DNA of 64,000 nucleotides from Mytilus californianus (lineage: Eukaryota > Mollusca > Bivalvia > Mytilida > Mytilidae): assembly GCF_021869535.1 (NCBI RefSeq), contig NW_026262668.1, positions 26,541,732 through 26,605,731 on the forward strand. The letters run 5' to 3'. Below, piece by piece: positions 44,515 to 55,732 of this stretch. Each line of letters begins with the position of its first letter. The first letter of the stretch is position 1. The position numbers were made by a program, and so were the translations under genes. A model generated the notes under the pieces. It did not search any database. It was given only the letters and a program-made list of their open reading frames with translations, and was not told the origin of the DNA.

Positions 44515-45490
44515 GAGCGAAATGTAACGACTGAATTATTTGGGTAACTTTATATCAATTATTTATCGGTGATGTTTCCTGGAGATCTATTATGTTTAGT
44601 TTATTTTGAAACCAGCATACAGTGATATCAGAAATATACATGTAAATTATAACAGAATATTTAAAATACAATCGGAAGCAAGACGACAAGTATAAAAAGT
44701 TTTATTTTTAATATTTTCTTAAATTAGAAGATCTAACAATGCGTTATTAAACAATACAAAATTATTGTCACAAGTTTTGATTTCAAATGACGATAATCTA
44801 ACCACATTTGTAGGTAGCTATTATACTTTCACAGTTTGTATCTAAATTAAACAGTTTTTTAGGAATAACATTCATTTTATAATATAATGCATTATTAACA
44901 AAATTGCCTAATAATTCTTTCTTAGTGTCTAACAGCTGGCGATATAGTCTACTAAAATTTTCACCATAAATGACCCCCACCCCCAACTTAAATAAAATAT
45001 AAAAAAATAAAAATGTATAGAATTTGTCATGAAATGGAAATAATTTCTAAAGGGAGTTGATTTGATGACTTCGGCTATTAAAATTTGCTTATTATATTTG
45101 ATTATTATTATAAATCTTGGCTTTCTGATTATTTTTACGGTATAAGATGTATCTCAATCTATTATAGTTTTCCTGATTATAGCCAACAACTATAAAATTG
45201 AAAAAACTCATCGTTGCAAGGAAATTACCCCTATAACGACAGGATTATTCGGGTAAATAATATTCAATTATTTATCGGTGATGTATGCAGGTGATATACC
45301 AATGAATAATTAAACAGTACAAATAGCTGCACGTGTTAATTTCAAACTACAATAACCTAGACATGTGTATTATTATACTTTCACAGTTTGTATATAAAAT
45401 TAAATGTTTTTAACAGTTTTTTTTGGCAATTACATACATTATGTAATAGTTCTTTCTTATTGTCTAACTTCTGGCTATACGTCGACTTAT
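44515..45490 (+). repeat. Diverged tandem duplication, ~720-bp spacing
   Basis: 'tcaattatttatcggtgatg' occurs at about 44554 and 45267, and 'tattatactttcacagtttg' plus 'tat' at about 44820 and 45370. 'agttctttcttattgtctaa' at 45450 mirrors 'aattctttcttagtgtctaa' at 44913. The blocks 44515-44960 and 45235-45490 are therefore old direct duplicates, separated by R7-like sequence. Confidence 0.65.
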
Positions 45491-45494
45491 CATT

Positions 45495-45840
45495 TACAGA
45501 TCTTGGCTTTCTGATTATTTATACGGTATAACATGTCTCTCAATTTATAATTATTGTTTTCCATATTATAGAAACGAGAAAATTGATAAAAATCATCATT
45601 TCAAGGCAGTTGACTGTCTATTTTGGCATGTTGACTTAAGTTACTGTAGTTAATTTCCTGCTGACCATTTTTGCTTTGATGGTTCCTCTATCTTTTTTCA
45701 TAGTTTTCAAGAAAATATCCATAATCGCTAAAATTGTAAAATCCTTATAACAAGCAACAATTCTTATTAGGAGTAGATTGACGATCTAAGTCTTGCTGTT
45801 TACAGTTTGCTCTTACTATCTTGTATGACTCAAGTCAAAA
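45495..45840 (+). repeat. R7-related repeat units
   Basis: The words 'cagatcttggctttctgatt', 'ccatttttgctttgatggtt', 'cctctatctttttt' and 'aggagtagattgacgatcta' follow the R7 order seen at 41080-41360. Confidence 0.5.
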
Positions 45841-46344
45841 ACAAACAAAAATAAGTCAACATTGCCACTATGTAATATGCAGTCACGTCCGGCCAAGATG
45901 TGGACGCGCTCTCTCACGTGGAATAAACCTTTCAACAACTCAATTGCGTTTCAAAGTTAGTGAAAGTAATAAAATGTAAAGTAATTATATATTTCATTTT
46001 AGAGTTGGTTTTTTTTTTGTCGTTTTTTGGATACGAATGTGTATTTGGTATATGTTTCCCTCATGTGTCACATGTGCATGTGACAGAGTGTCTTTGAATA
46101 AAGCATGACTGTATTGTATATTACGAACGCATCAATATGCTAGGTCGTATAGTATATTGCAAGGCAATATGATAATGCCTTTATTTTACAGTGACAGTCG
46201 AAATTTCCTGTACATCATCCAAATCGATCATCTTTGCAGAGCTGACCTATAAGAACTAGAATTATTGCTTATTCTTGTGTTGAATATGCATAAAATATAT
46301 GCAATGTATACAACGTTAAGTAAACAACATTCAACCTATCGAGT

Positions 46345-46705
46345 GCGCAAGAGCATTAGGTTCGATCCCGACTATGTTAAACAAACGTACCAATGATACC
46401 AGGTTTGTAATTTGCACGCCAGACCCGCGTTTCGTCTGCAAAAGACTCATCAGTGACGTGCAAATAAAAAAAAGTTAAAAAGTCAAATAAAGTACGAAGT
46501 TGAACAGCATTGAGGACCACAATTTCCGGAAGGTTTTGCCAAATACAGCTAAAGTAATCTATTCGTGGGTAGAAACTCCATATCATTTCGTACAATTTAA
46601 AGTTTTGTTAACAGTAAATTTTTAAATATGACCATTTCAATGATAATTCGTGTCAACACAGAAGTGCTGACTTCTGGGCTGGTGATACCATGGCAAAACC
46701 AGACT
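46345..46705 (+). repeat. Dispersed repeat R5, long copy
   Basis: It begins near a B-box-like 'taggttcgatcccgac' (46350-46365), then 'ataccaggtttgtaatttgc', 'acgccagacccgcgtttcgt', 'ctgcaaaagactcatcagtg' and 'aagtacgaagttgaacagca'. The end segment contains 'gtcaacacagaagtgctgac' and 'ttctgggctggtgatacca'. It joins modules seen separately at 48475, 48545 and 48715. The B-box-like word has no matching A box, so I do not call it a tRNA or SINE head. Confidence 0.65.
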
Positions 46706-46799
46706 TCATATCGGTAATTAATGCATCTCACTATAAGCACGTGTCATTTTGCATGTGCAAATTGCTCTTCTTTAACCTTTGACTTGAAGGTTAAGACCC

Positions 46800-47130
46800 C
46801 CCTTTTTTTAGGGAAAGATAAATAGAAACATATGCCTTTTCTTTTGCCGACTGACAGTATGGAAGATATATATAAATATTATTGACATTCAATATGATAT
46901 GACCATGTTTAACAAACAAAAAATGTATTACTACAGATTCTGAAATTGATAAATGATTTATTAGTTAATCTCTGTTTTAACTATGCATTTCAAGGATGGA
47001 GAACATTCACGTAAAGCTTTAATTAAATGGAAATATTGATATTCAGTCATTGCTCTGAAACTTTGTACGTAACAAATGTCAATGCTGGGATTAATGTCTG
47101 CTGCAGAAACTTATTTATGAATATACAATG
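46800..47130. other. Unannotated stretch
   Basis: AT-rich sequence without recognised features. Confidence 0.4.
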
Positions 47131-47133
47131 TAA

Positions 47134-47260
47134 GTACATTTTCGGAAAATATCAAATTTATTTGTACGAGGTTTAGAAACAGGACGGAAAGCGAGGTTCA
47201 CCGACCTCTTCTCCTGTTTCGTAGAGAGTACAAATAAATTTTATATTTCCGACAATGTAC
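47134..47260. mobile_element. Foldback/MITE-like element, 127 bp
   Basis: The left arm begins 'gtacattttcggaaaatatc' and continues to 'aaatttatttgtac'. The right arm is its inverted copy, 'gtacaaataaattttatatt' to 'tccgacaatgtac', with a few mismatches. Both arms start and end in GTAC. The loop is GC-richer and contains 'aaacaggacggaaagcgagg' and 'ctcctgtttc'. Confidence 0.7.
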
Positions 47261-47283
47261 AAATATTGCTTTTATTTTGTATT

Positions 47284-47637
47284 TTACACCTGACATTTAA
47301 AAATGTTTAGTTTTATAAATCCAAATACACGTAGTTGTCTATGAATGAAAATCGACATAGTATAAACGCATACCGCGAAGAGGTACTTGTAATTTTGCAA
47401 TGGATTGCTGATTGCAGGATAAATTCTAATATGATATTCTTCTTTTGCCTTGAAAGCAAAGCTGTCGCTCGGTATAAAGCTGTTTATAAAACACATGCCT
47501 CCCAATGTTAAAATAAACACACGAATTCGACATAACGAGGTTCGACTGTAATTATATAATGCCGGGGAATTTAATATCTTCCTATACGGCATGGTTGTGA
47601 TCTTTCGTTGTTTATATTCTCGTCCTTTAGCTGTCAA
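47284..47637 (-). other. 117-codon open frame, probably not a gene
   Basis: The frame runs through a segment (47420-47570) that shares words with the 59890-60390 repeat ('ttctaatatgatattcttct', 'gctcggtataaag'). It has no recognisable domain and its codons follow the local AT bias. I interpret it as a chance frame over a diverged dispersed repeat. Confidence 0.4.
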
Positions 47638-47929
47638 TCATTACATGTTGTACAACGTCTCTTTTTTCTATGACATGAAAGAACTATTTTTTAAAAAGAT
47701 CTTCTTAGATATTATATTACAATAAAATTCGATCATCTGCACAAAAGTTGACATACTAAGTGAAATAGCAGAGCATTAATTTCTTTCCAAAATTTACAAC
47801 TGAACCAACTGAACATTAAGCTACCGCACTACCAACCGAGATAACAAAATATTCCACAAGTGCAGCTTTTAGAGGACAGCTAAATGAGAAACCCCGCTAC
47901 AATTCTAAAAAAATATAAGCTAAAGGAAA

Positions 47930-48240
47930 CTAAAAAAACGTTTTAACCAAAATGACCAGCTTAACAAAATCTAAAAAAATCAATCGACAATTTATAAGAG
48001 CTATTGCCCGTAATTGACTCTTTCTGGCCATTAGTTTGACTATAATCTTGAAATTTCAATCGATAGATAGAAATGTTAAACTACAAAAAAAATCAGCTAA
48101 ACACGACGTAGAAATAAATCAAGGGACCGCAATCGTCAGTAAAGCCCTTATAGGAGTTTTATGGCCTGCAATAATGTTTGTTTACCCTTTTTACTTTCCG
48201 TATTAGCAAAAACTAAAGTTCATAAAGGGAAACTGTAAAC
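47930..48240 (-). repeat. R7-related units, minus orientation
   Basis: The minus strand gives 'gggcaatagctcttataaat', 'atctatcgattgaaatttca' and 'ggcaataact'-like words in the R7 order. Confidence 0.5.
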
Positions 48241-48474
48241 GATTGAAATGATCAGACAGGCAGGATAAACATATATGACTAAACTATTTTTTACAATTCT
48301 TTCTTAAGTTTCGTCTACATATTAAGAAGCGAAAAATCCGTAAATATTGTGTCGAATACGGCTAAAAAACATCTGTCTTGGGGGTAGAAAAACTTTAGTG
48401 TTTTGAATAATTCAAATTTTATATACAGTTAATTTACAGAAAATTAACAAATCAATGATAGTTCATGTCAACCT

Positions 48475-48875
48475 AAAAGTGCTGACTACTGAGCAGGTGA
48501 TACCCAAGGGGAGGAAACTCCACCAGGAGTGTCATCGACTCATTGATTTTTGAAAAGTCACCAAAGATACCAGAATATTAATTTGATACGCGCATTTTGA
48601 CTACATAAGACTCACCAGTGGCGTTAAAAACAAAATGGTTAGAGGCCGAAATAAATACGAAGTTGAAGAGCAATAAAAACAGTAAATTTACAGAAAATGC
48701 ACATAACGGTGATATTTAACGTCAACACAAAAGTGTTGGTTACTTGGCCGTCGATATCATCAGGAACGAGATGTCAACTAGCAGTGGCATCGACCCAGTG
48801 GTTGTAAGAAACTTATCAAGGAGACCAGGCTTATGTTTAGGTACGCCAGATACGCGTTTTATATATAAAATGTAA
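48475..48875 (+). repeat. Dispersed repeat R5, two successive modules
   Basis: Two consecutive units each start with 'gtcaacctaaaagtgctgac' or 'gtcaacacaaaagtgttggt', pass through a 'gatacc'/'gatatc' and 'cagtgg' block, and end in the 'ccaggctta...acgccagatacgcgttt' type core. The first unit spans about 48475-48690 and the second about 48715-48870. Confidence 0.65.
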
Positions 48876-49194
48876 TAATCCAACACTCTTGTTCCAGTAA
48901 GATTATTCATATATAAATAAATACGTGCTCTTCTACGCTATTGATTTTGTATTAATTTCATATTGATTCATTGCATAAAGTCTGCTCACAGGCAGTCTAT
49001 ACAAAGCCTTCAGACGATTAAATAATAGTCTGATTGTCATCAAAAGTGTAAGGAGCGTTGTATTTCTAAATGTGTCATATATTTTAAGAGTTACAAGGAC
49101 GTCAATGTAGTCTTTTTCTGTCAAGTTTGAATTCCATTTTTTACGGGACCTAAATGGATCTCATTGGCAATCATAGAACATATCCTTTATTTTT

Positions 49195-49651
49195 TTGTCG
49201 AGCTTGCAAAATTTATTTCGCGGAAGCGAAACATAGCGATCCTCGATTCCGGCGTCGGCGTCGACGGCGTCCACTTTTATGTTCAGTTTGTGGTTAAAGT
49301 TTTTTTAGACATCAATAACATACATGGAATTTTATGAAATTGGGACAGAAGCTTCTTTATGACCAAAATACAGTATTCAGGGCAAAATTTTGAAATTATT
49401 TATTTTCATTTTTCCGTATTTTACTTGTAAACCTTCATGGATTGTTATGAAACTTGTACAGAAGCTCATCTTCAAGACAAAAAAAAAAAAAAAAAATAGC
49501 ATCTAACGAAAAAGTTTGATTTTCTTTTTAAATTCTGTATTTTACTGATTAATTGAGTCTTATTATTATGGACTCACTTTTTAAGTCAACTTTACACTTT
49601 AACACTGACAGCAGCAATCGCAAGACACAGGGTTCCGCGGAACCCCTAATG
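49195..49651 (+). repeat. Dispersed repeat R8 with palindromic end
   Basis: It starts 'gtcgagcttgcaaaatttat' and 'gattccggcgtcggcgtcga', includes two copies of a 'catggaattttatgaaattg' / 'catggattgttatgaaactt' block about 115 bases apart, and ends 'gcaagacacagggttccgcg' plus 'gaacccc'. The terminal 'ggttccgcggaacc' is a perfect 14-bp palindrome. I recognise the ensemble as common in Mytilus. Non-coding. Confidence 0.65.
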
Positions 49652-50051
49652 ATTTTTTATATTAAACAGTCTTTTACATGTAACGGTATTAGCAATAACT
49701 GTTAATTATAACAGTAAAAAAATCCCCTTCTTCATTGAAATCAATAAATATTTAAAAATCATATAAGTTACAAAAAAATGCTACATTTCTATGTCACTTC
49801 ATATATCTTCACTACCTTTTTAAAAGTAGTAGGCCTGAGCCCCGGTAAGACCCCTTTTTGGCCCCAAAATATAGTGTTTTTACAAAGTAGTTAAAAATGT
49901 CACTTTTATCTATTAATTGGAAAGTAGAATACTTTTGTTACATGAATATGGGCTGTTTTTGACAAAACAATGGACATGCATCCGGTACTAGCATCATTTT
50001 TTCATGCAAAAATACTGTAATCTTCACAATTTTCGCATTTGTGCTAATTTT

Positions 50052-50201
50052 AAGACGGTTTTTGTCTAAAATGGAAGTGGCCGCATTTGTGTTCAATCTT
50101 AATATTTAAATATATGTTGTATTTAATGATAATACATAACATATATAAATGTTGAGACTGAACACGAATGCAGCCAATTCCATTTTAGACAAAAACCATC
50201 T
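50052..50201. mobile_element. Inverted repeat with ~48-bp arms
   Basis: The left arm 'agacggtttttgtctaaaat' plus 'ggaagtggccgcatttgtgttc' pairs with the right arm 'gaacacgaatgcagccaatt' plus 'ccattttagacaaaaaccatct'. The 50-base spacer is pure AT. It is the only clearly structured part of the otherwise featureless region 49800-50640. Confidence 0.7.
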
Positions 50202-50644
50202 GAAAAGTGGCATATGTGATAGATTTTTCATTATTTAAGCTTGAATTTGAGCCCCTTCAATGACCAAATGAGTTAAAATCTTTAACATAAACTAATTGAA
50301 TCGACTAAAGTAGACACTTGAGTGCTTAAAAAATGTCAAAAATCTTTTATCAGATGTACTTCAAATTTTTGGCCGAAATAAGCCCTTATCTGACCTTCTC
50401 CTTTGGTGTGTACGTCAATGAGACAGCAACCCATTAAGAAAGATAAGAAAAGTACATCAATATTTGTATTTTCTGAAAGTTTTGTTGGACTTGAACATTG
50501 AATTCAATAGAGTCCAATACATCTTCAGAACTTGTCCTTGTATTTAACATATAATCTGAGTCGTATTTAAGGAGATGTTCTATTGTCGTTATTATACTCA
50601 CATTTCTGAAGATTATTTTGAAGTTTTATCTTCAGGTTGACTGT

Positions 50645-50770
50645 GAGGGTTTGGATGGGGTCCTATTCTATATTCATTTTGCCTATTTTTCTTTATTCTT
50701 TATTTTATTTGCTCTTTATCCGCACTTTTTGCCCATTATTCTCTATTCCGTCAGACCCATCTAGACCCTC
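50645..50770 (+). mobile_element. Foldback element family FB-B, copy 4 (short)
   Basis: It starts 'gagggtttggatggggtcct' and ends 'cagacccatctagaccctc'. The interior keeps three 'ttctttattctttat'-type words and one 'tgcccattattctctattcc'. Confidence 0.75.
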
Positions 50771-50779
50771 CACTATGCT

Positions 50780-51730
50780 TTTACTGATTTCAGGAAAATC
50801 AAACGATCACGAGAGATTTATCAGAATATCTTTGCACCCAACTCAAACACACTTTAAAATTTAAGTACTGATAACGTAATATGTCTGCTACTAGTACGAC
50901 AGTGAATGAACTATCTCTAGGTTAAATTTACGGATTGTGCACAACTTATTAAGATTGACAAGCCCCATGTGACAAAAAGCATAGCGTGTTCAATAATTCT
51001 TACTTAGCTTATTGTTAACTTGGCATTCCATACATCATTCCAATCCCTTATCAATGTTTTGATAGTCTGTGCTTCTATATATAGACATGTTGAATATAGT
51101 TGTTACATTCAATTAGCCATTACTGATATTGAAGATTATATATTGCTAATTATTTCCATCTCGGCTAACAGTACAGTATTCAATCACATGTTGTAAATTA
51201 TAGACGTGCAGACAGCACTACTCAGCTACACAGGAATAAATGTTGTTTTTTTTTCAAACTAAATAAAAACGTCACTCTACACGGTTTTCATAGACTAATA
51301 CCATATTCTAGTTAGAACTTATCATTCCATTTTTCTTCGAACGTAAAGTAAAGCAACCATATAAACTAAACACGTAATAAATTAAAAAAAACCACGATAC
51401 TGAAAGCAAGTTACATAATTTGGTAATTTTTTATTTTTAAAATATTATTTGTATTTGCAAACACAAATCTTAATATAGTCGATTAAAATACATGTTTTAT
51501 AACCTCTTTAATACTTCTGTATGCGTTATTGATATGTTTATTTTGTTTGAAGGTTTTATATTAAAGTAGAAGATAATAAATCTTGTATTGGATTTGTCTA
51601 ATGCTGTTTTTAATCAAAACCGTAAATTGATGTCATACAAGTGAGCTGCTTGGCAGGCCATACGACCTTGTACAACCCATTAATTTCGTTTTAAAAATTC
51701 TAGTAAAACAAAAAAAAAAATCAAAAAAAA
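50780..51730. other. Unannotated stretch
   Basis: No gene or shared repeat was recognised. A-runs lie at 51709-51735. Confidence 0.4.
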
Positions 51731-51734
51731 AAAA

Positions 51735-51840
51735 TCAGAAAGATACCAGGCTTCCAATTTTATTCACCAGAAACGTGTTTCGTCCACATAAAACTCATCA
51801 GTAGTGCTCGAATCAAATACAAAGTCAGCATTATGACTGT
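51735..51840 (+). repeat. Dispersed repeat R5, core fragment
   Basis: It contains 'agataccaggcttccaattt', 'ttcgtccacataaaactcat' and 'agtgctcgaatcaaatacaa'. It ends about 120 bases before the large tandem array. Confidence 0.7.
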
Positions 51841-51958
51841 CAATAATCAACATAATTATTTAAATAGTGATCATGAAGTGAATTTCCCGGAAATATGTAC
51901 ACGGATATTTGTTTTGCAATATACTTTGATATTCAATACATTTGTGATTCCCTTTTTA

Positions 51959-52394
51959 GGGAAAACGGTACTATTTATTCTGCCATAGGCGACAATACTA
52001 ACGCTTTCTAAATTTACCCCTTTTTATAATAAAAACCTGGACAAAACAGTTATGTGTGGTGTTAGTACTTTATTACTCTGTTTTAAAAATTGAAGCCAAA
52101 TAGTATCATGACCAACTTCCAACGGAGCTTGTTTATGTTATCCATGCCCACCGTCATTTTACATTAAATTTATGAAATTTTGGAAGTCTTTTCGAATAAT
52201 TCTCTAGAAAATATTTCAATGGGTTTCAAAATTTATATTGTAAATATACACACTGCAGTTATTCATAGATAAATAAAAAAATATATTGTACCCTTACATC
52301 CAATCACAGCGCTCCTAAGTTGACTTCCTTCACCTGCCTTGGGTACACAAAAGGCCAACCTAATGCTAGGAAAATGTAATAGTACCGTTTTCCC
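51959..52394 (+). mobile_element. 436-bp MITE-like block, copy 1 (left border)
   Basis: Terminal inverted repeats of 17 bp: GGGAAAACGGTACTATT on the left and AATAGTACCGTTTTCCC on the right. The preceding bases are TTTA (outer chromosomal flank) and the following bases are TATA (inner spacer). It has no coding capacity. It is the left border of the array. The short ends and lack of an ORF fit a non-autonomous DNA transposon with a 4-bp target site. The superfamily cannot be told from the ends alone. Confidence 0.75.
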
Positions 52395-53627
52395 TATACT
52401 GTGACATAAAGATATAAAGAATTCTTATGACACCATTAATGCTATACTGGGTTATTGTGAAAACCTTGGCTATAATAAATTCTTGTATGTCCCCATTACC
52501 TAAAGAAACATGGACCATTTCATGTCCCCACCCCTATATGCTGGTTTACCTCTTTCTGTACTTCTTTCAGATAAGGCTTAATAAACTACCTGTATCCAAT
52601 CATATCTTATCTTATTTAAAAAGAATAATAAACAGTACCATTCAAACAGATAAAAATGACAATTCCATTCAATTTGTATTCAATTTATCCAAAATTTACA
52701 ACATAAGCACAAATTCAAGATTTTTCATACTAATCTCCATTCCATGCTTTAGTATATGCCATATTGTGGTTCAAAATTTCAGAACTTGTTATAAAATCCA
52801 TTATTCTGTCTTGGGATGATAAAAACAAAGATATTAGACACTTATAACATTAAATATGCAAAATACTCAGCTGTAAAGTTGCCTTTCTTGCCTGTATCAG
52901 TCTATGAAAAAGCTGAATTATGTCCCTTGGGAGTATTCATTTCCAACAAAAGTCTTTTCAAACAGTTGAAAATGAAAAACTATATATGCTTGATATAATA
53001 AAAGATAGAAACTACAAAATGAAGCACTATTCAAACATTTGCTGCATGAATTGCCAAGAATGTGATCAATTCTTTACACAGGAGAATATAAAATCTACCT
53101 AAATTTAGCCTCAATTGGGCCTCTTTTTTTCTTAGATGGACAAATTTTATACTGAAAATGCTTCTATTGTGACCAAATATTGCCTTACTCCATAAACAGT
53201 ACAAACTTAACCAGACAATTTCCCAATTTAATAGATTATGTCTTGAGAAATACCCAAGGGATACATTTAGGGAATTACACAGCAAAAAAGGCAAATATTT
53301 CAGTTAAAAATATTTGTCGCGACTTGAATTCTGGTGTTTCCAATTGAATTAATCATTGCGCAAGGTGAAAACAAATACAAAAGAACTAGAGTTAGGTGCA
53401 TTTTATACAATATAGTTAATATTGAAATCCTAGAATGAAGTTTTATATCAGTACCCATCAATTTGACTTATTATGATGACTCAGCACTTTTCTCAACACA
53501 GTATTGGTCTCAGTGAAAAATTTCTATTCTTGGTGATAAAAATCAAACGTATTAATCAAAAGCTTCAAAATAGTGTAATATAACTGAAGTCTGATTGATT
53601 TTGATTTCCCTTGCTATCTTCAGTATA
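52395..53627 (+). repeat. 1233-bp array spacer, copy 1
   Basis: It starts TATACTG and ends CAGTATA, so together with the neighbouring block ends it is itself bounded by inverted sequence. It contains a 130-codon plus-strand frame (52427-52819), two overlapping 60-codon frames (52816-52998 and 52920-53102) and an 87-codon minus-strand frame (53031-53294). The ATG of the second overlaps the stop of the first (ATGATAA). None shows a recognisable domain. The 130-codon frame is hydrophobic with no codon bias differing from its surroundings. I treat these as unproven. Confidence 0.6.
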
Positions 53628-54063
53628 GGGAAAACGGTACTATTTATTCTGCCATAGGCGACAATACTAACGCTTTCTAAATTTACCCCTTTTTATAATA
53701 AAAACCTGGACAAAACAGTTATGTGTGGTGTTAGTACTTTATTACTCTGTTTTAAAAATTGAAGCCAAATAGTATCATGACCAACTTCCAACGGAGCTTG
53801 TTTATGTTATCCATGCCCACCGTCATTTTACATTAAATTTATGAAATTTTGGAAGTCTTTTCGAATAATTCTCTAGAAAATATTTCAATGGGTTTCAAAA
53901 TTTATATTGTAAATATACACACTGCAGTTATTCATAGATAAATAAAAAAATATATTGTACCCTTACATCCAATCACAGCGCTCCTAAGTTGACTTCCTTC
54001 ACCTGCCTTGGGTACACAAAAGGCCAACCTAATGCTAGGAAAATGTAATAGTACCGTTTTCCC
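53628..54063 (+). mobile_element. 436-bp MITE-like block, copy 2
   Basis: Same as copy 1, flanked by TATA on both sides. Confidence 0.75.
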
Positions 54064-55296
54064 TATACTGTGACATAAAGATATAAAGAATTCTTATGAC
54101 ACCATTAATGCTATACTGGGTTATTGTGAAAACCTTGGCTATAATAAATTCTTGTATGTCCCCATTACCTAAAGAAACATGGACCATTTCATGTCCCCAC
54201 CCCTATATGCTGGTTTACCTCTTTCTGTACTTCTTTCAGATAAGGCTTAATAAACTACCTGTATCCAATCATATCTTATCTTATTTAAAAAGAATAATAA
54301 ACAGTACCATTCAAACAGATAAAAATGACAATTCCATTCAATTTGTATTCAATTTATCCAAAATTTACAACATAAGCACAAATTCAAGATTTTTCATACT
54401 AATCTCCATTCCATGCTTTAGTATATGCCATATTGTGGTTCAAAATTTCAGAACTTGTTATAAAATCCATTATTCTGTCTTGGGATGATAAAAACAAAGA
54501 TATTAGACACTTATAACATTAAATATGCAAAATACTCAGCTGTAAAGTTGCCTTTCTTGCCTGTATCAGTCTATGAAAAAGCTGAATTATGTCCCTTGGG
54601 AGTATTCATTTCCAACAAAAGTCTTTTCAAACAGTTGAAAATGAAAAACTATATATGCTTGATATAATAAAAGATAGAAACTACAAAATGAAGCACTATT
54701 CAAACATTTGCTGCATGAATTGCCAAGAATGTGATCAATTCTTTACACAGGAGAATATAAAATCTACCTAAATTTAGCCTCAATTGGGCCTCTTTTTTTC
54801 TTAGATGGACAAATTTTATACTGAAAATGCTTCTATTGTGACCAAATATTGCCTTACTCCATAAACAGTACAAACTTAACCAGACAATTTCCCAATTTAA
54901 TAGATTATGTCTTGAGAAATACCCAAGGGATACATTTAGGGAATTACACAGCAAAAAAGGCAAATATTTCAGTTAAAAATATTTGTCGCGACTTGAATTC
55001 TGGTGTTTCCAATTGAATTAATCATTGCGCAAGGTGAAAACAAATACAAAAGAACTAGAGTTAGGTGCATTTTATACAATATAGTTAATATTGAAATCCT
55101 AGAATGAAGTTTTATATCAGTACCCATCAATTTGACTTATTATGATGACTCAGCACTTTTCTCAACACAGTATTGGTCTCAGTGAAAAATTTCTATTCTT
55201 GGTGATAAAAATCAAACGTATTAATCAAAAGCTTCAAAATAGTGTAATATAACTGAAGTCTGATTGATTTTGATTTCCCTTGCTATCTTCAGTATA
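54064..55296 (+). repeat. 1233-bp array spacer, copy 2
   Basis: Same as copy 1, with the same frames at +1669. No difference was noticed. Confidence 0.6.
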
Positions 55297-55732
55297 GGGA
55301 AAACGGTACTATTTATTCTGCCATAGGCGACAATACTAACGCTTTCTAAATTTACCCCTTTTTATAATAAAAACCTGGACAAAACAGTTATGTGTGGTGT
55401 TAGTACTTTATTACTCTGTTTTAAAAATTGAAGCCAAATAGTATCATGACCAACTTCCAACGGAGCTTGTTTATGTTATCCATGCCCACCGTCATTTTAC
55501 ATTAAATTTATGAAATTTTGGAAGTCTTTTCGAATAATTCTCTAGAAAATATTTCAATGGGTTTCAAAATTTATATTGTAAATATACACACTGCAGTTAT
55601 TCATAGATAAATAAAAAAATATATTGTACCCTTACATCCAATCACAGCGCTCCTAAGTTGACTTCCTTCACCTGCCTTGGGTACACAAAAGGCCAACCTA
55701 ATGCTAGGAAAATGTAATAGTACCGTTTTCCC
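55297..55732 (+). mobile_element. 436-bp MITE-like block, copy 3
   Basis: Same as copy 1, flanked by TATA on both sides. Confidence 0.75.

Noticed and set aside
46345-46370. tRNA gene suggested by 'ggttcgatcccga'
   Set aside because: Only a B-box-like word is present; no A box or acceptor stem at the right distance.
47284-47637. 117-codon minus-strand frame
   Set aside because: No domain, and part of it overlaps a diverged dispersed repeat; probably chance.
49639-49652. Palindrome 'ggttccgcggaacc' as a regulatory operator
   Set aside because: It is the conserved end of the R8 dispersed repeat and not a site next to a gene.
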